The position numbers and the translations under genes are program-made. Positions 33,439 through 42,160 of a stretch of DNA of 64,000 nucleotides are shown here, piece after piece. Location of the stretch: positions 1,798,001-1,862,000 of the forward strand of contig CBDAQR010000003.1 in NCBI GenBank assembly GCA_965199055.1. The letters run 5' to 3'. The first letter of the stretch is position 1, and every line of letters starts with the position of its first letter. The notes beneath the pieces are model-generated. The model searched no databases. It had not been told where the DNA came from and saw only the letters and a list, made by a program, of their open reading frames with translations. This DNA is from CBDAQR01 sp965199055. Lineage in GTDB: Bacteria; Pseudomonadota; Gammaproteobacteria; Pseudomonadales; Halieaceae.

Positions 33439-34612
33439 TCGATTGACTTTGCGCGAGCACAGCCTCGGTAAAGAGATTCACCCGATCACCGTGTTCCTCG
33501 ACGAAACGGCGCCGCAATGTCTGCACCGCCTGGAAGTAACTTTCGAGGTTGTCACGACTTAGCGACAAGCCCTCGCTACTGTCGCGACGCTATAAACCAT
33601 CCATCAGCCTCACGCCGAGGCGTGGATGAAAATGCATGCCGTCCCAGAACCAATCGTCTTCGCCGCCGACGCCCGGGTACAGCGGCTGGTCGACCACCCC
33701 CTCCAACTGGTTGAAGCCACGCACCGGGAACGGCTTCCTGGATAAATGTGCTGCAACTTCAACATTCACTGCGAGTAAGCGACGATGAAATTCCTGGTAG
33801 GCCGGCTCACCACCTACGCGTACGCGAAGTTCCCCGAGTAGTAGGTGTTCCGGGCTGACATAAAGCCGCGTATCAATGTCATTCAGGTGACAGAAGTGGA
33901 GCAACTCGGTCAGCAGCGCGAGGTTTTCATTGAGCCCATCATCCGGCAGCTGCAGCCGGTCGACAATTACTCGCCCGCTGTAGACGAACCCGGCCTTGCC
34001 ACCTCGTGCAGGCGCGCTATGACTCCAACTGCCGTCCGCATGAAAACGGCGATGCTCAGGCGCGGGCAGGCCAATAACCTGGAAACTGCGGGAAAGGGCA
34101 GCCCCGGTCAGGAGAGTAACCTGCAGGTCCCGGCCAAGTTGCGCGACCTGCGGCGCGGCCAGCCAGTCGCCATTATCGGCGACCAGGCGCGCCTCCTCAA
34201 AACCGACTTGCACCCGCGGTTGTGCCAACAAAAAAGACTCGTGCTCGAGCCCAAGCACCAGCTTGCGAAGCCGACCCTGGGCATGGGCATGTTCAACCAG
34301 GCGCAACATCTCATAGGCGGTCAGTCCAGGCATGGAAAGATTAAACCCCGCCTCCCCCTCCCAGGCTGGATGGCTAGCACGCAGCGAACCCGATCGGGAA
34401 CTCCCTAGAATGATGGCAGATGGTTCTAGACGAACCAGTTGCCAGGGCTTCGACAGCCGCATCGCATAGCCCTGGTTAATTTTGCTGATGTCTTCCACCG
34501 GTACCTCACGCCATCGGTAGATCGCGAAGGGATCAACCCAGGCGTTAAATACGCTGGTGCCCGCGAGCAGCAACAGGACAAAGCCGATGGTGATTGTCGT
34601 GTAACGCTTCAT
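33428..34612 (-). pseudogene. AlgJ/AlgX-like SGNH protein (copy 2) with in-frame amber stop
   Basis: Translation from ATG 34612 gives 340 residues and stops at TAG 33590-33592. The same frame then stays open for 53 more codons, encoding a helical tail (LSRDNLESYFQAVQTLRRRF) matching the tail of copy 1, and ends at TGA 33428-33430, overlapping the copy 1 start by 11 bases. With the tail it would be 394 residues versus 389 for copy 1. Catalytic elements are intact upstream of the stop: membrane anchor, IILGSSRSG (Ser71/72) and DGMHFHPR (DxxH, His327). So it is a truncated, perhaps still active protein. Confidence 0.8.
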
Positions 34613-34707
34613 GCCGCGAAGTGTATCAGGCGGAAGCTAGCCAGGTCTCACAGGGTGCAATCGCGGAACAATTGGTATAGCCTGCTGCGGACGTTTCGGG
34701 ACCAAAC
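34613..34707. other. Divergent intergenic region between SGNH and MBOAT genes
   Basis: 95 bases between the leftward SGNH pair and the rightward MBOAT gene, whose products probably act together. I see no clear inverted repeat or consensus promoter; a TATAGCCT sequence near 34676 is a possible weak -10 for the MBOAT gene. Confidence 0.3.
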
Positions 34708-36237
34708 ATGCTTTTCAATTCGATCGAATTCCTCTTCGTTTTCCTACCGCTGGTCCTGCTGGGTTTCCACGCGCTGCGCCGCTTAGGCAATCGGGAATCC
34801 ATGATCATCTGGCTGGTTCTTTGCTCACTATTTTTCTACGCATGGTGGAACCCGGTCTACCTGTTTCTGCTTCTAGGTTCGCTCGTCGTCAACTACAACC
34901 TGGGTCGGAGGCTGGCCGCAAATGGCAGCCGCGGCTGGTTAGTTGCCGGTATCTTCTTCAACCTGGGTATGCTCGCATACTTTAAATATGCAAACTTTTT
35001 CCTCGATAATTTGCGCTTCTTTCTGGATACCGGGTTCAATTTCGAGCATATCATCCTGCCGCTGGCCATCAGCTTCTACACCTTTCAGCAGATCACCTAT
35101 CTTGTCGATACCAGCAAGGGTTTGACCAAGCCCCATGGGCTGCTGGAGTACTCTCTATTCGTTTGCTTTTTCCCTCAGTTGATCGCGGGACCCATCGTGC
35201 ATCACAGCGAAATGCTGGAGCAATTCGATGAGCTGGGCCGTGATCGGGATGAAGCAAGACAGTTCGGTATAGGTTTCACGATTCTCACCATCGGCCTGTT
35301 CAAAAAAGTCGTCATCGCCGACACCCTGGCCCTCTTCTCCACGCCGGTCTTCGACCTTGCTGCGGGGGGAGCTGCATTGCACAGCATAGATATTGCCGCT
35401 GCCACCATGGCCTACAGCTTTCAGCTGTACTTTGATTTCTCGGGTTACAGCGACATGGCCATCGGCCTGGCAACCTTGTTTGGCATCAAATTACCGGTCA
35501 ACTTTTTCTCGCCGTACCGGGCGCAGAACATATCCGACTTCTGGCGCATGTGGCACGCGACTCTGTCACGCTTCCTGAGGGACTACGTCTACACTCCGCT
35601 AGGTGGGTTTTTCTGCAGCCCCGGACGTCAACGCTTCAACCTGTTTGTCACCATGTTCGCCGGCGGTGTCTGGCATGGGGCCGGCTGGACCTTCGTCGTC
35701 TACGGTGTGCTGCACGGCAGCTATGTGGTGATTCACCAGCTATGGAGGATCAAGGTATCAGGGCCGCTTGGCCTGGTCGGTCGCAAATGGTACCAATGCC
35801 TTGCCCAACTGCTGACCTTCCTTACCGTTACGCTGAGCCTTGTCGTATTCAGGGCTGACAGCGTGGCCACCGCAGGGCATATGTTCCGTGGCCTGTTTAC
35901 GCCCGGAGAACACGGGCTGATTAAAGGCTACCGGGCCGCTGTGGAGCGCAGCAACTTGTTCAGGGTCAGCGACATATTGATCGGTGATCTCAACGCAGCA
36001 GTGCTGGTCTATAGCGCACTTATCGCCGCGCTGCTGACCTGCTGGCTAGCCCCCAACACCTACCAGTTGTTCCAATCCCAGAATGTAGTTTTAGAAAGCA
36101 CCCGAGCCGGCAGGCCGGCCCCGATCTCTCTGAGCTGGAGCCCATCGGTGGGCTGGGCGCTGTTTACCGGGCTGCTGCTTGCACTGGCCTTCCTGAACCT
36201 GGGCAGCGTTAGCGAGTTTCTGTACTTCCAGTTTTAG
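34708..36237 (+). CDS. MBOAT family O-acyltransferase (AlgI-like)
   Basis: A 509-residue membrane protein that begins MLFNSIEFLFVFLPLVL, the classic AlgI/DltB-group start. It has SFYTFQQITYLVD, YFDFSGYSDMAIGLA, FWRMWHATLSRFLRDYVY and the active-site block GVWHGAGWTFVVYGVLHG with catalytic His323. It transfers acyl groups (usually acetyl) across the inner membrane to a polysaccharide, with SGNH proteins as partners. Two such partners are divergently encoded just upstream (95-base gap). The convergent neighbour begins an ACP/ligase operon, which could supply an unusual acyl group. Confidence 0.93.
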   Translation: MLFNSIEFLFVFLPLVLLGFHALRRLGNRESMIIWLVLCSLFFYAWWNPVYLFLLLGSLVVNYNLGRRLAANGSRGWLVAGIFFNLGMLAYFKYANFFLDNLRFFLDTGFNFEHIILPLAISFYTFQQITYLVDTSKGLTKPHGLLEYSLFVCFFPQLIAGPIVHHSEMLEQFDELGRDRDEARQFGIGFTILTIGLFKKVVIADTLALFSTPVFDLAAGGAALHSIDIAAATMAYSFQLYFDFSGYSDMAIGLATLFGIKLPVNFFSPYRAQNISDFWRMWHATLSRFLRDYVYTPLGGFFCSPGRQRFNLFVTMFAGGVWHGAGWTFVVYGVLHGSYVVIHQLWRIKVSGPLGLVGRKWYQCLAQLLTFLTVTLSLVVFRADSVATAGHMFRGLFTPGEHGLIKGYRAAVERSNLFRVSDILIGDLNAAVLVYSALIAALLTCWLAPNTYQLFQSQNVVLESTRAGRPAPISLSWSPSVGWALFTGLLLALAFLNLGSVSEFLYFQF

Positions 36238-36259
36238 CAGCTGTTGGCCGGCGCACTGG

Positions 36260-37114
36260 TCACGCTGGCAAGCGCGCGCAAAGAATGCCGTAACCGAGGA
36301 TATTGTCTGACCAGAAGCGTTCGAGCACCTCACAGGCATCAACAAACTGTTGCCACCCCTGCTTGCCGATCAGCTCGGTTACCGGCCGTCGATGCTCTCT
36401 GGCGTTTTCTTCCCAGCGACAAAAAGTCATCTGTGTCTCTGCACTAATGTCCCGCGCGCCCTCTACAGAAAATCCCAGGGATTCCAACTGCTCCGTGTAG
36501 AAGCTCAGAGGCTCCATTATGGCTCGCCCGAAAACGTCCTTGAGCAAAAGAAATTCATCGCGATAGCGAATGACTTCACGCAACTCGAGCTTGCGTTCCA
36601 GCATGATGTCACACAACACGATTCGGCCGGCGGGAGCGAGCACCCGCCCCACTTCCTGCAATAGGGCGCTCTTGTCACTCATCAGGTGCGAGGACTCCAT
36701 CACCCAGGCGCAGTCGAAACTATGGTCAGAAAAACACAGGGAAGTCCCGTCTCCTGGAATGAACTGCGGCCGGATCGGGTCAGCCAGCGAATTCGCCCGC
36801 GCGTTGGCATCGCGAATACAAGCATCGCTGGGAGACACACCCAGCACACTGGCCTGGTTTTCGACCGCCATACGACAGGCCGCTTTGCCCGTTCCGCAGC
36901 CAATATCGATCACGCGATCACCGGCACACGGTTGGGCCAGCCCCACCATCTGGTCTGTGAGCGCATCGGTTGCCTGGGTCAACGTCTGCTCTGGATCAGT
37001 AAAGTAACCGTAGTGAAGGTCTTCGCCCATCATATAACCCCAGGCAGAGACCACCCTGTCGTAGTGCAGGGCCGGATCGTGACTCACGTCGGCAACTGCA
37101 TCAACCCCACTCAA
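36260..37114 (-). CDS. Class I SAM-dependent methyltransferase (sterol/glycine N-methyltransferase-like)
   Basis: The 284-residue enzyme starts with ALHYDRVVSAWGYMMGEDLHYGYF, typical of the small-molecule C/O/N-methyltransferase group that includes tocopherol and sarcosine methyltransferases, then VIDIGCGTGKAACRMA, WVMESSHLM and LAPAGRIVLCDIML. It overlaps the SDR gene by 4 bases, so it is the last gene of the leftward ACP/ligase operon. Its substrate may be an ACP- or CoA-bound acyl group made by that module, or a sugar. Confidence 0.86.
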   Translation of the reverse strand: MSGVDAVADVSHDPALHYDRVVSAWGYMMGEDLHYGYFTDPEQTLTQATDALTDQMVGLAQPCAGDRVIDIGCGTGKAACRMAVENQASVLGVSPSDACIRDANARANSLADPIRPQFIPGDGTSLCFSDHSFDCAWVMESSHLMSDKSALLQEVGRVLAPAGRIVLCDIMLERKLELREVIRYRDEFLLLKDVFGRAIMEPLSFYTEQLESLGFSVEGARDISAETQMTFCRWEENAREHRRPVTELIGKQGWQQFVDACEVLERFWSDNILGYGILCARLPA

Positions 37115-37833
37115 CTACTAATACCTCCATCAACCACAAAGGTCTGACCGGTAATAAAGTCTGCCCTGTCGCTGGCGAGAAACTCGACCATGCCCGCCAC
37201 ATCCTCCGGTGTACCCAGTCGCCCCAGCGGCGTGCGCCTCACAATCTGCTCACTCTGCGCAGAGTCAAGCTCATCGGTCATCTCCGTGGTCAAATAGCCG
37301 GGCGCCACCGAATTGACCGTAATGTTGCGCGCGCCGAGCTCACGGGCAAGGGAACGGGTGAAGCCGTCCAACCCCGCCTTGGTCGCGCTGTACACGGAAA
37401 GCCCCCGGTAACCTGACAGCCCTACAATCGAGGAAATATTTATCACCCTGCCCCAACCCAGCGAAAGCATGGGACGCACGACCAGACGGGTCAGGTGAAA
37501 CGTGCCTTTAAGGTTCACGTCGACCAGGCGGTCGATCGCATCATCATCTTCCAGGGCTAGCAGGCTCGTGTTGGCGACGCCCGCATTGTTAACCAGCACG
37601 TCAATTTCACCCAGTGCCAGTTGCACGGCCTCGATGTAGCGCTTACAGGCTTCGCGATCGGTAATGTCCAGGGTATCGAAGTAGAAGGTTTCCGGGTGAT
37701 CTTGCCGCCAACGCTCAACCCTCTCACTGCTGCTACGGCTGAAGCTTGCGACCTTATAACCCGAGTCGAGAAAGCTGGCCACGAGCCCCTCCCCCAGTCC
37801 ACGGCTACCACCGCTAATCAATGCCACTTTCAC
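37111..37833 (-). CDS. Short-chain dehydrogenase/reductase (FabG-like 3-oxoacyl-ACP reductase)
   Basis: A 240-residue classical SDR with GGSRGLGEG (8-16), VNNAGVANTS, catalytic YSATK (YxxxK) and PGYLTTEMT. It fits FabG-type 3-oxoacyl-ACP reductases. It lies between an AMP-dependent ligase (4-base overlap) and a methyltransferase (4-base overlap), in an operon that also encodes an ACP, so it probably reduces a keto group on an ACP-bound acyl chain. No elongating ketosynthase is present in the window, so chain extension is not evident. Confidence 0.9.
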   Translation of the reverse strand: MKVALISGGSRGLGEGLVASFLDSGYKVASFSRSSSERVERWRQDHPETFYFDTLDITDREACKRYIEAVQLALGEIDVLVNNAGVANTSLLALEDDDAIDRLVDVNLKGTFHLTRLVVRPMLSLGWGRVINISSIVGLSGYRGLSVYSATKAGLDGFTRSLARELGARNITVNSVAPGYLTTEMTDELDSAQSEQIVRRTPLGRLGTPEDVAGMVEFLASDRADFITGQTFVVDGGISS

Positions 37834-39206
37834 GCCTTGTCCACCCCCCTGCGGACCAGCTTGAAATTACTGGTCTCGAGTTCCTCTACCAGTGTGTAGC
37901 TGCGCGGGCGACTGTGACGCGGAAGCTCCATACAAGCCTCGCGCATCGCCTCTTCCACCTGGTCGGCACGGCTGCCGTTCTCCACCACGTATTCAACGGC
38001 CACGATTTGTCCCACCACCGGGTTGTCTTGTCCATGTACCCGGGCGAGCCTCACACCGTCAACCGCCTGCACAACAGTTTCGACTTCCACCGGCAGTACT
38101 TTAACACCACCGACATTAATTGTTTCCGAGCGGCGCCCGAGAAAAACAATACGACCCTCTTCCAGTCGCACCATGTCACCGGTGGCTCGCCATTCACCCG
38201 GTGAGTAATTTTCGTCGCCAGCGGCGCCCAGGTATCCTGCCATACCGTGTCGGCTGGCGATGAACAATTCGCCGTCCTCAATGCGAAAGCGAACGGCCGC
38301 CTCTTCGCCACGCGAAAGGACACTGGCAGGCAAGCCGGGCTTGAGGTCGCTCACCGACACACAGGACCCGGACTCTGTGGAAGCATAAATATGAACGATC
38401 CGGGCCTGCGGAAACAGCTCATGCAAACTTGAAAGCAGCTTACCGGTCACCACTTCACTGCCAAGGGTGATATGACGAAGATTCAGCTGCGGCCGCCGCT
38501 CCTGCAGCAGATTCATGGCAAAGCGCCAGAAGGTAGGCGTCGAGCTAACGTGAGATACATCGAACTCAAGCATGGCGGCGATCGCCTCGGCCACATTTGT
38601 GCCCGGCGCAATCACCAGGCTGGCCTGGCTGGCAATCACGTGTACGAGCATCTGAATACCGGCGAAATGATTAAGCCGGTAGGCCAGCAACCAACGCTGA
38701 TCCAATGCCGGCTCGGCAGGCGCCTGTACCTGCGAAAACAATTCACTCCAGTGGTAGCGCACACACTTGGGCGTGCCGGTGGTGCCGGTGGTCAGCAGCC
38801 ATAATTCTGCCGGTTCCGTCGCATGCGCACCTGCTACAGGACCGCCGCCGCGTTGCAACTGCCCTGGTTGAATCTGCTCACACGTGACCCCGGGGACGGG
38901 CGCCTCACCGAACAATAGCTCCACTCTGAACTCCGCCGTCATTTCGCAGACCTGGCTGGCAGCGAAATCATGACTCAGCAACAGTAGGGTTTTTCCCGCC
39001 ATATCGGCGGCCAGCAACAGCGCAATCAGCTCCGCAGAGTCGGCCAGGTAACAGGCCAGCCGTTGCTCATCCCTGCGCGCCAAAGCGCTGGCCAGTTCAT
39101 GGCTATAGGCAAAAAAATCTTCGTAGGACCAATTCCTTGCGTGACACAGGACAAACGGCGCCTTCGGGGACTGTGTCTGCGCCGCCTGGAAATGTTGGGA
39201 GATCAC
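37830..39206 (-). CDS. AMP-dependent acyl/aryl ligase (acyl-ACP synthetase-like)
   Basis: The 458-residue adenylate-forming enzyme is short compared with the usual 500-550 residues. It has the phosphate loop LLTTGTTGTPKCVRY (about 135-149), YASTESGS (A5), ATGDMVRLEEGRIVFLGR (A7/A8) and NFKLVRRG with the expected catalytic Lys near the C terminus. It activates a carboxylic acid and most likely loads the ACP encoded directly upstream (4-base overlap). The acid is unknown. The N-terminal 120 residues are divergent from well-known ligases. Confidence 0.87.
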   Translation of the reverse strand: MISQHFQAAQTQSPKAPFVLCHARNWSYEDFFAYSHELASALARRDEQRLACYLADSAELIALLLAADMAGKTLLLLSHDFAASQVCEMTAEFRVELLFGEAPVPGVTCEQIQPGQLQRGGGPVAGAHATEPAELWLLTTGTTGTPKCVRYHWSELFSQVQAPAEPALDQRWLLAYRLNHFAGIQMLVHVIASQASLVIAPGTNVAEAIAAMLEFDVSHVSSTPTFWRFAMNLLQERRPQLNLRHITLGSEVVTGKLLSSLHELFPQARIVHIYASTESGSCVSVSDLKPGLPASVLSRGEEAAVRFRIEDGELFIASRHGMAGYLGAAGDENYSPGEWRATGDMVRLEEGRIVFLGRRSETINVGGVKVLPVEVETVVQAVDGVRLARVHGQDNPVVGQIVAVEYVVENGSRADQVEEAMREACMELPRHSRPRSYTLVEELETSNFKLVRRGVDKA

Positions 39207-39514
39207 ACCTGGGTGGCTTGATAAAACTGGACGATGTCACTAACGGTCTGCGGCAAGACGTCGCTGGTATAGGGATCTTTGCCGTATTTTTTTTCCAGCA
39301 TAGAAGACAGCTCGGCGACACAAAGGGAGTCCAGCCCGATGCCGTCGTCGTAAAGGGCTGATCCCGCGGCAACCGGGGTTTCCGGAAACCCCTGGTGCTT
39401 GAGGATGACTTTGATCATTTCGATAACTTCAGATTCGATGTCCACTGCCGCTTTTCCTTGAGTGTCAGTGCTGGTATGAGGGCTGATCGGGAGCTGCAAG
39501 TCTACCTGCTGCAT
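39203..39514 (-). CDS. Acyl carrier protein
   Basis: A 103-residue carrier protein with about 30 extra N-terminal residues. The phosphopantetheine site is GIGLDSLCVAEL with Ser63, followed by the typical helix and YGKDPYTSDVLPQTVSDIVQFY. It overlaps the AMP ligase gene by 4 bases, so ligase and carrier are made together. This is a dedicated ACP, distinct from the fatty-acid-synthesis ACP (different N terminus, context). It may carry an acyl group destined for the glycan. It follows the sulfotransferase by 27 bases. Confidence 0.92.
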   Translation of the reverse strand: MQQVDLQLPISPHTSTDTQGKAAVDIESEVIEMIKVILKHQGFPETPVAAGSALYDDGIGLDSLCVAELSSMLEKKYGKDPYTSDVLPQTVSDIVQFYQATQV

Positions 39515-39541
39515 TTACCCCGAGTCCAATGGCAGACCCTG

Positions 39542-40369
39542 TTACTGCGCGTATCCCAGGGCAGCCACCGCCGCCCGCTGGTCGAGGGTGAAATCCTCCT
39601 CCCAGGGCTGCTCCCGATAGCGGCCAACCCCAGTATTGGGCTTAACCAGTTCGGCTGCGCGCCTGGTGCGATCTGCACTTGCCTCAACACCCAGGAACCT
39701 CATCAGGCGCGTGACTTGTTCATGCGGCTCCGCGAGCAGCTCTTCGTACACCAGCCACAGGTGCCGATCGGGTAAAAAAGCAGAGCAATCGCGCTGAGCC
39801 CCCCGATTCTCGGCAATCCAGTAGTCGAGCAAGCGAGCGGGTTGGATTGGCGTATCTTCCGGCTCACCCATATCGTGCATCTGTACGCCATAGTACCAAT
39901 GCTGGCCACGAAACTGCCGCCGGTTCTTGCTGTATGCCATGTCGAGGCCATGCCGTATCACGTGCACGTACTTCATCTCCGGGAAAAAATCTGCCAACTC
40001 CTGCAACCAGATGAACACATGTGGCACCTTAAAACCGCACATTCCTTCATGCGCATTTTTATTCAGCTGAAACAGCAGGAATTTCTCCAGAGCAACAAAC
40101 GCATGGGAAATCAGTGCTTCTCTACTGGCGACACGAGTTGATGAGGAAGCCAGTATCTGTTGCAACGGCGGCCAGGCATGCGCATCTCCGGCTTCGTTCA
40201 TGCCGTTCATCATCTCCACGCCCAGCACTTGCAGTATCTCGCGGACAAGGCGGGTCCCACTACCACCGACTGCACCCACGACAATAGGCCCGGGTATCTG
40301 TGATGCATGAACAACATCCAGCGGTTCGGATACCTGACACAGGTCGAGATATTGTTTCCAGAAGTGCAT
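39542..40369 (-). CDS. Sulfotransferase family protein
   Basis: A 275-residue protein whose phosphosulfate loop is VGAVGGSGTRLVREIL (about residues 30-45), a divergent form of the PSB-loop; YVHVIRHGLDMAYSKN is the 3'-phosphate-binding block with Arg and Ser. It heads the leftward operon with the ACP, ligase, SDR and methyltransferase. It is divergently transcribed from a PhyH oxygenase. It could sulfate a sugar or the acyl group of the operon. Start at ATG 40369. Confidence 0.82.
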   Translation of the reverse strand: MHFWKQYLDLCQVSEPLDVVHASQIPGPIVVGAVGGSGTRLVREILQVLGVEMMNGMNEAGDAHAWPPLQQILASSSTRVASREALISHAFVALEKFLLFQLNKNAHEGMCGFKVPHVFIWLQELADFFPEMKYVHVIRHGLDMAYSKNRRQFRGQHWYYGVQMHDMGEPEDTPIQPARLLDYWIAENRGAQRDCSAFLPDRHLWLVYEELLAEPHEQVTRLMRFLGVEASADRTRRAAELVKPNTGVGRYREQPWEEDFTLDQRAAVAALGYAQ

Positions 40370-40443
40370 AGGCAGCGCAGTCAGTCACGGAGTTGAATTG
40401 CAGGCGTGGTATATTAGCGCAAAGTGAAATGTCGGTAACAGCA
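40370..40443. other. Divergent intergenic control region
   Basis: Gap between the leftward sulfotransferase/ACP operon and the rightward PhyH/ABC exporter unit. It contains a TATATT at 40410-40415 and a TTGAAT at 40393-40398, but these are too close (11 bases) for a normal promoter pair. It must contain the control of both units, as neither has another upstream region. Confidence 0.3.
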
Positions 40444-41361
40444 ATGCAATCGTCACCCCAGCCCAGCACAGAAGAATTGCGCATGCAGCTGCGCGAACTG
40501 CGCGGGCGTAACAGCGAGAAGCGCTCCGCTGTCATGGACGAGCAGATTGCCAGGCTGCGCCAGCAGCTCGGGGAGATGATCCTGTCCGGCTCCGACTCAA
40601 TAGCGCTGGGGCGCCAGGCGAGGCTGGAGCACCAGCGCATCGACTGCGTGGGTTTACCGGAGATCAGCGGCGAAGATCTCAATGCAGAGACACTCAGTTC
40701 TGCTCTGCTGCACCAGGGCGCGCTAGTGGTGCGTTCCCTGTTCAGCGAAACACAGTTACACGCGCTGAGGGCGCACTGCGACATCGTCGACGCTCCGGAA
40801 GATGATGGAACGCCTTGGGCCTGTAACCCATCGGAGTTATTTGACCTCGTGGAGAACTATCATGACAGTGGCTTGGTAGACGCCATTGCCGGTCACCTCG
40901 AGGCAGAACCGCTGCTGTTTGCCGAACGCGCAAAACTCAGAAAGCACTCCTCCGAGAAAGATCGCTATGCCGCGGTGAAGTGGCATCAGGACGTTAGCTT
41001 CTTCGGCAAAGACTGCCAGGGAGTGAACTGCTGGGCCGCGGTGACCCCATGTGGTGAGGACAACCCGGGGCTGGCCTTCGTTCCTACTCGATTCAATGAT
41101 CACCCCGGTTGGAATGGCGAGGATGTGGCATCCCTGGACTACGGGCTAGACGTTCTCGAAGAACTGGTTCTGGAACTCCAAAAGGAACACCCGATAGTCT
41201 ACCCCGTCCTGGAGCCAGGAGATGCGATTCTGTTCGACGAAATGACTCTGCACAGTACCGCTGTACGTCCCTGGAAACGACTGACCCAGGTTGTCGCCAT
41301 CAGCTGGTTTTTCCCGGCGCGGGCGTTTCCCGCCTGGGGCACTCCACTGGCAACGGGTTAA
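40444..41361 (+). CDS. Phytanoyl-CoA dioxygenase (PhyH) family oxygenase
   Basis: A 2-oxoglutarate/Fe(II) oxygenase of about 305 residues (ATG 40444; ATG 40429 and TTG 40393 are possible). Residues 10-45 form a charged helix (STEELRMQLRELRG..EQIARLRQQLGEM) likely to be a coiled coil. The catalytic core has VKWHQDVSFFG (HxD), the double Cys region CQGVNCWAAVTPCG and MTLHSTAVRPWKRLTQ (distal His plus basic residue for 2-oxoglutarate). It is directly upstream of the ABC exporter genes (13 bases), so it is likely in the same unit and may hydroxylate a terminal modification. Confidence 0.85.
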   Translation: MQSSPQPSTEELRMQLRELRGRNSEKRSAVMDEQIARLRQQLGEMILSGSDSIALGRQARLEHQRIDCVGLPEISGEDLNAETLSSALLHQGALVVRSLFSETQLHALRAHCDIVDAPEDDGTPWACNPSELFDLVENYHDSGLVDAIAGHLEAEPLLFAERAKLRKHSSEKDRYAAVKWHQDVSFFGKDCQGVNCWAAVTPCGEDNPGLAFVPTRFNDHPGWNGEDVASLDYGLDVLEELVLELQKEHPIVYPVLEPGDAILFDEMTLHSTAVRPWKRLTQVVAISWFFPARAFPAWGTPLATG

Positions 41362-41365
41362 GGAG
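41360..41365 (+). promoter_or_regulatory. Ribosome binding site deciding a TTG start of the ABC permease
   Basis: AAGGAG overlaps the TAA stop of the PhyH gene and lies 9 bases before TTG at 41375. The ATG at 41390 would be 24 bases away, too far, so TTG 41375 is the more likely start. Confidence 0.6.
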
Positions 41366-41374
41366 CGACCCGCT

Positions 41375-42160
41375 TTGACGATTAGGGGCATGAAATCCCT
41401 GTGGCGCTACAAGGACCTCCTCGCTTACCGGGTCATGATCGAGGCCAGGGCGGAGACCCGGCAGTTCTACCTGGGACTCAGTTGGTGGCTGATAGAACCG
41501 GTTGTCACCCTCAGCGTCCTGTACTTGGTGTTCGGCGTCATCTTGCAAAGAGGCGGCCCGGGCTTTGCCGGCTTTCTATTGGTGGGCTTTGTGTTCTTCC
41601 GCTGGATAGACGCGAGTATCAAGCGCGCTATGATCGCCCTGGTAACGGCCAAATCTGTGATTACCCAGGTACGCCTGCCCAACTGGCTATTCCCGGTATC
41701 AGACGTACTCTCCCACAGCCTGAGGTTCGGGATTATCCTGCTACTCTTGATCGGATTTACCACTTGGTACAGCGGCAGCTTCGGCGCCGCCTACGTCGCG
41801 CTAGTACCGCTTCTGTTGTTAAACCTCGCGTTCATTATCGGACTGGGACTTTGTTTCTCGGTACTGATTCCCCTGTTCCCGGACAGCCGCAAAATCATCG
41901 ACAACCTGTTCTCCTTGCTGTTCTTTGCCTCGGGCATTTTTTACGATATCACCCAGCTTGACCCCAAAATCGCCAGCTACCTGTTTATTAATCCCATAGC
42001 CGGCTTCATCAGCGCCTACCGGCAAATCATGCTGGAAAACACCATTCCGAGTCTGGAGCTGTTGCGTTGGCCGCTTCTATTCACTGCCACCTTCCTGGTG
42101 GTAGCGATAGTCGCTTACCGGAAGTTCGGACCGCGTCTCGCCAAGGCATTATTGCGATGA
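41375..42160 (+). CDS. ABC-2 type polysaccharide exporter permease (Wzm/KpsM-like)
   Basis: A 261-residue integral membrane protein with six hydrophobic segments. It begins SLWRYKDLLAYRVMIEARAETRQFYLGLSWWLIEP, with the amphipathic interface helix and LGxxWWLxxP motif of ABC-2 polysaccharide/O-antigen exporters (LGLSWWLIEPV). SGIFYDITQLDPKIASYLFINPIAGFISAYR is the characteristic segment between TM5 and TM6 (key residues YD..P..NP). The stop overlaps the ATPase ATG (ATGA at 42157). It exports lipid-linked polysaccharide to the periplasm with the next gene product. Confidence 0.92.
   Translation: MTIRGMKSLWRYKDLLAYRVMIEARAETRQFYLGLSWWLIEPVVTLSVLYLVFGVILQRGGPGFAGFLLVGFVFFRWIDASIKRAMIALVTAKSVITQVRLPNWLFPVSDVLSHSLRFGIILLLLIGFTTWYSGSFGAAYVALVPLLLLNLAFIIGLGLCFSVLIPLFPDSRKIIDNLFSLLFFASGIFYDITQLDPKIASYLFINPIAGFISAYRQIMLENTIPSLELLRWPLLFTATFLVVAIVAYRKFGPRLAKALLR

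Noticed and set aside
33590..33600. Amber codon considered as recoding to pyrrolysine
   Set aside because: No Pyl genes or downstream element are visible, and the paralogue has an ordinary codon there; a mutation is simpler.
34708..36237. Considered as alginate algI
   Set aside because: The MBOAT enzyme is AlgI-like, but no alg8, alg44, algK, algE or GDP-mannose dehydrogenase genes occur here, so alginate synthesis is not supported.
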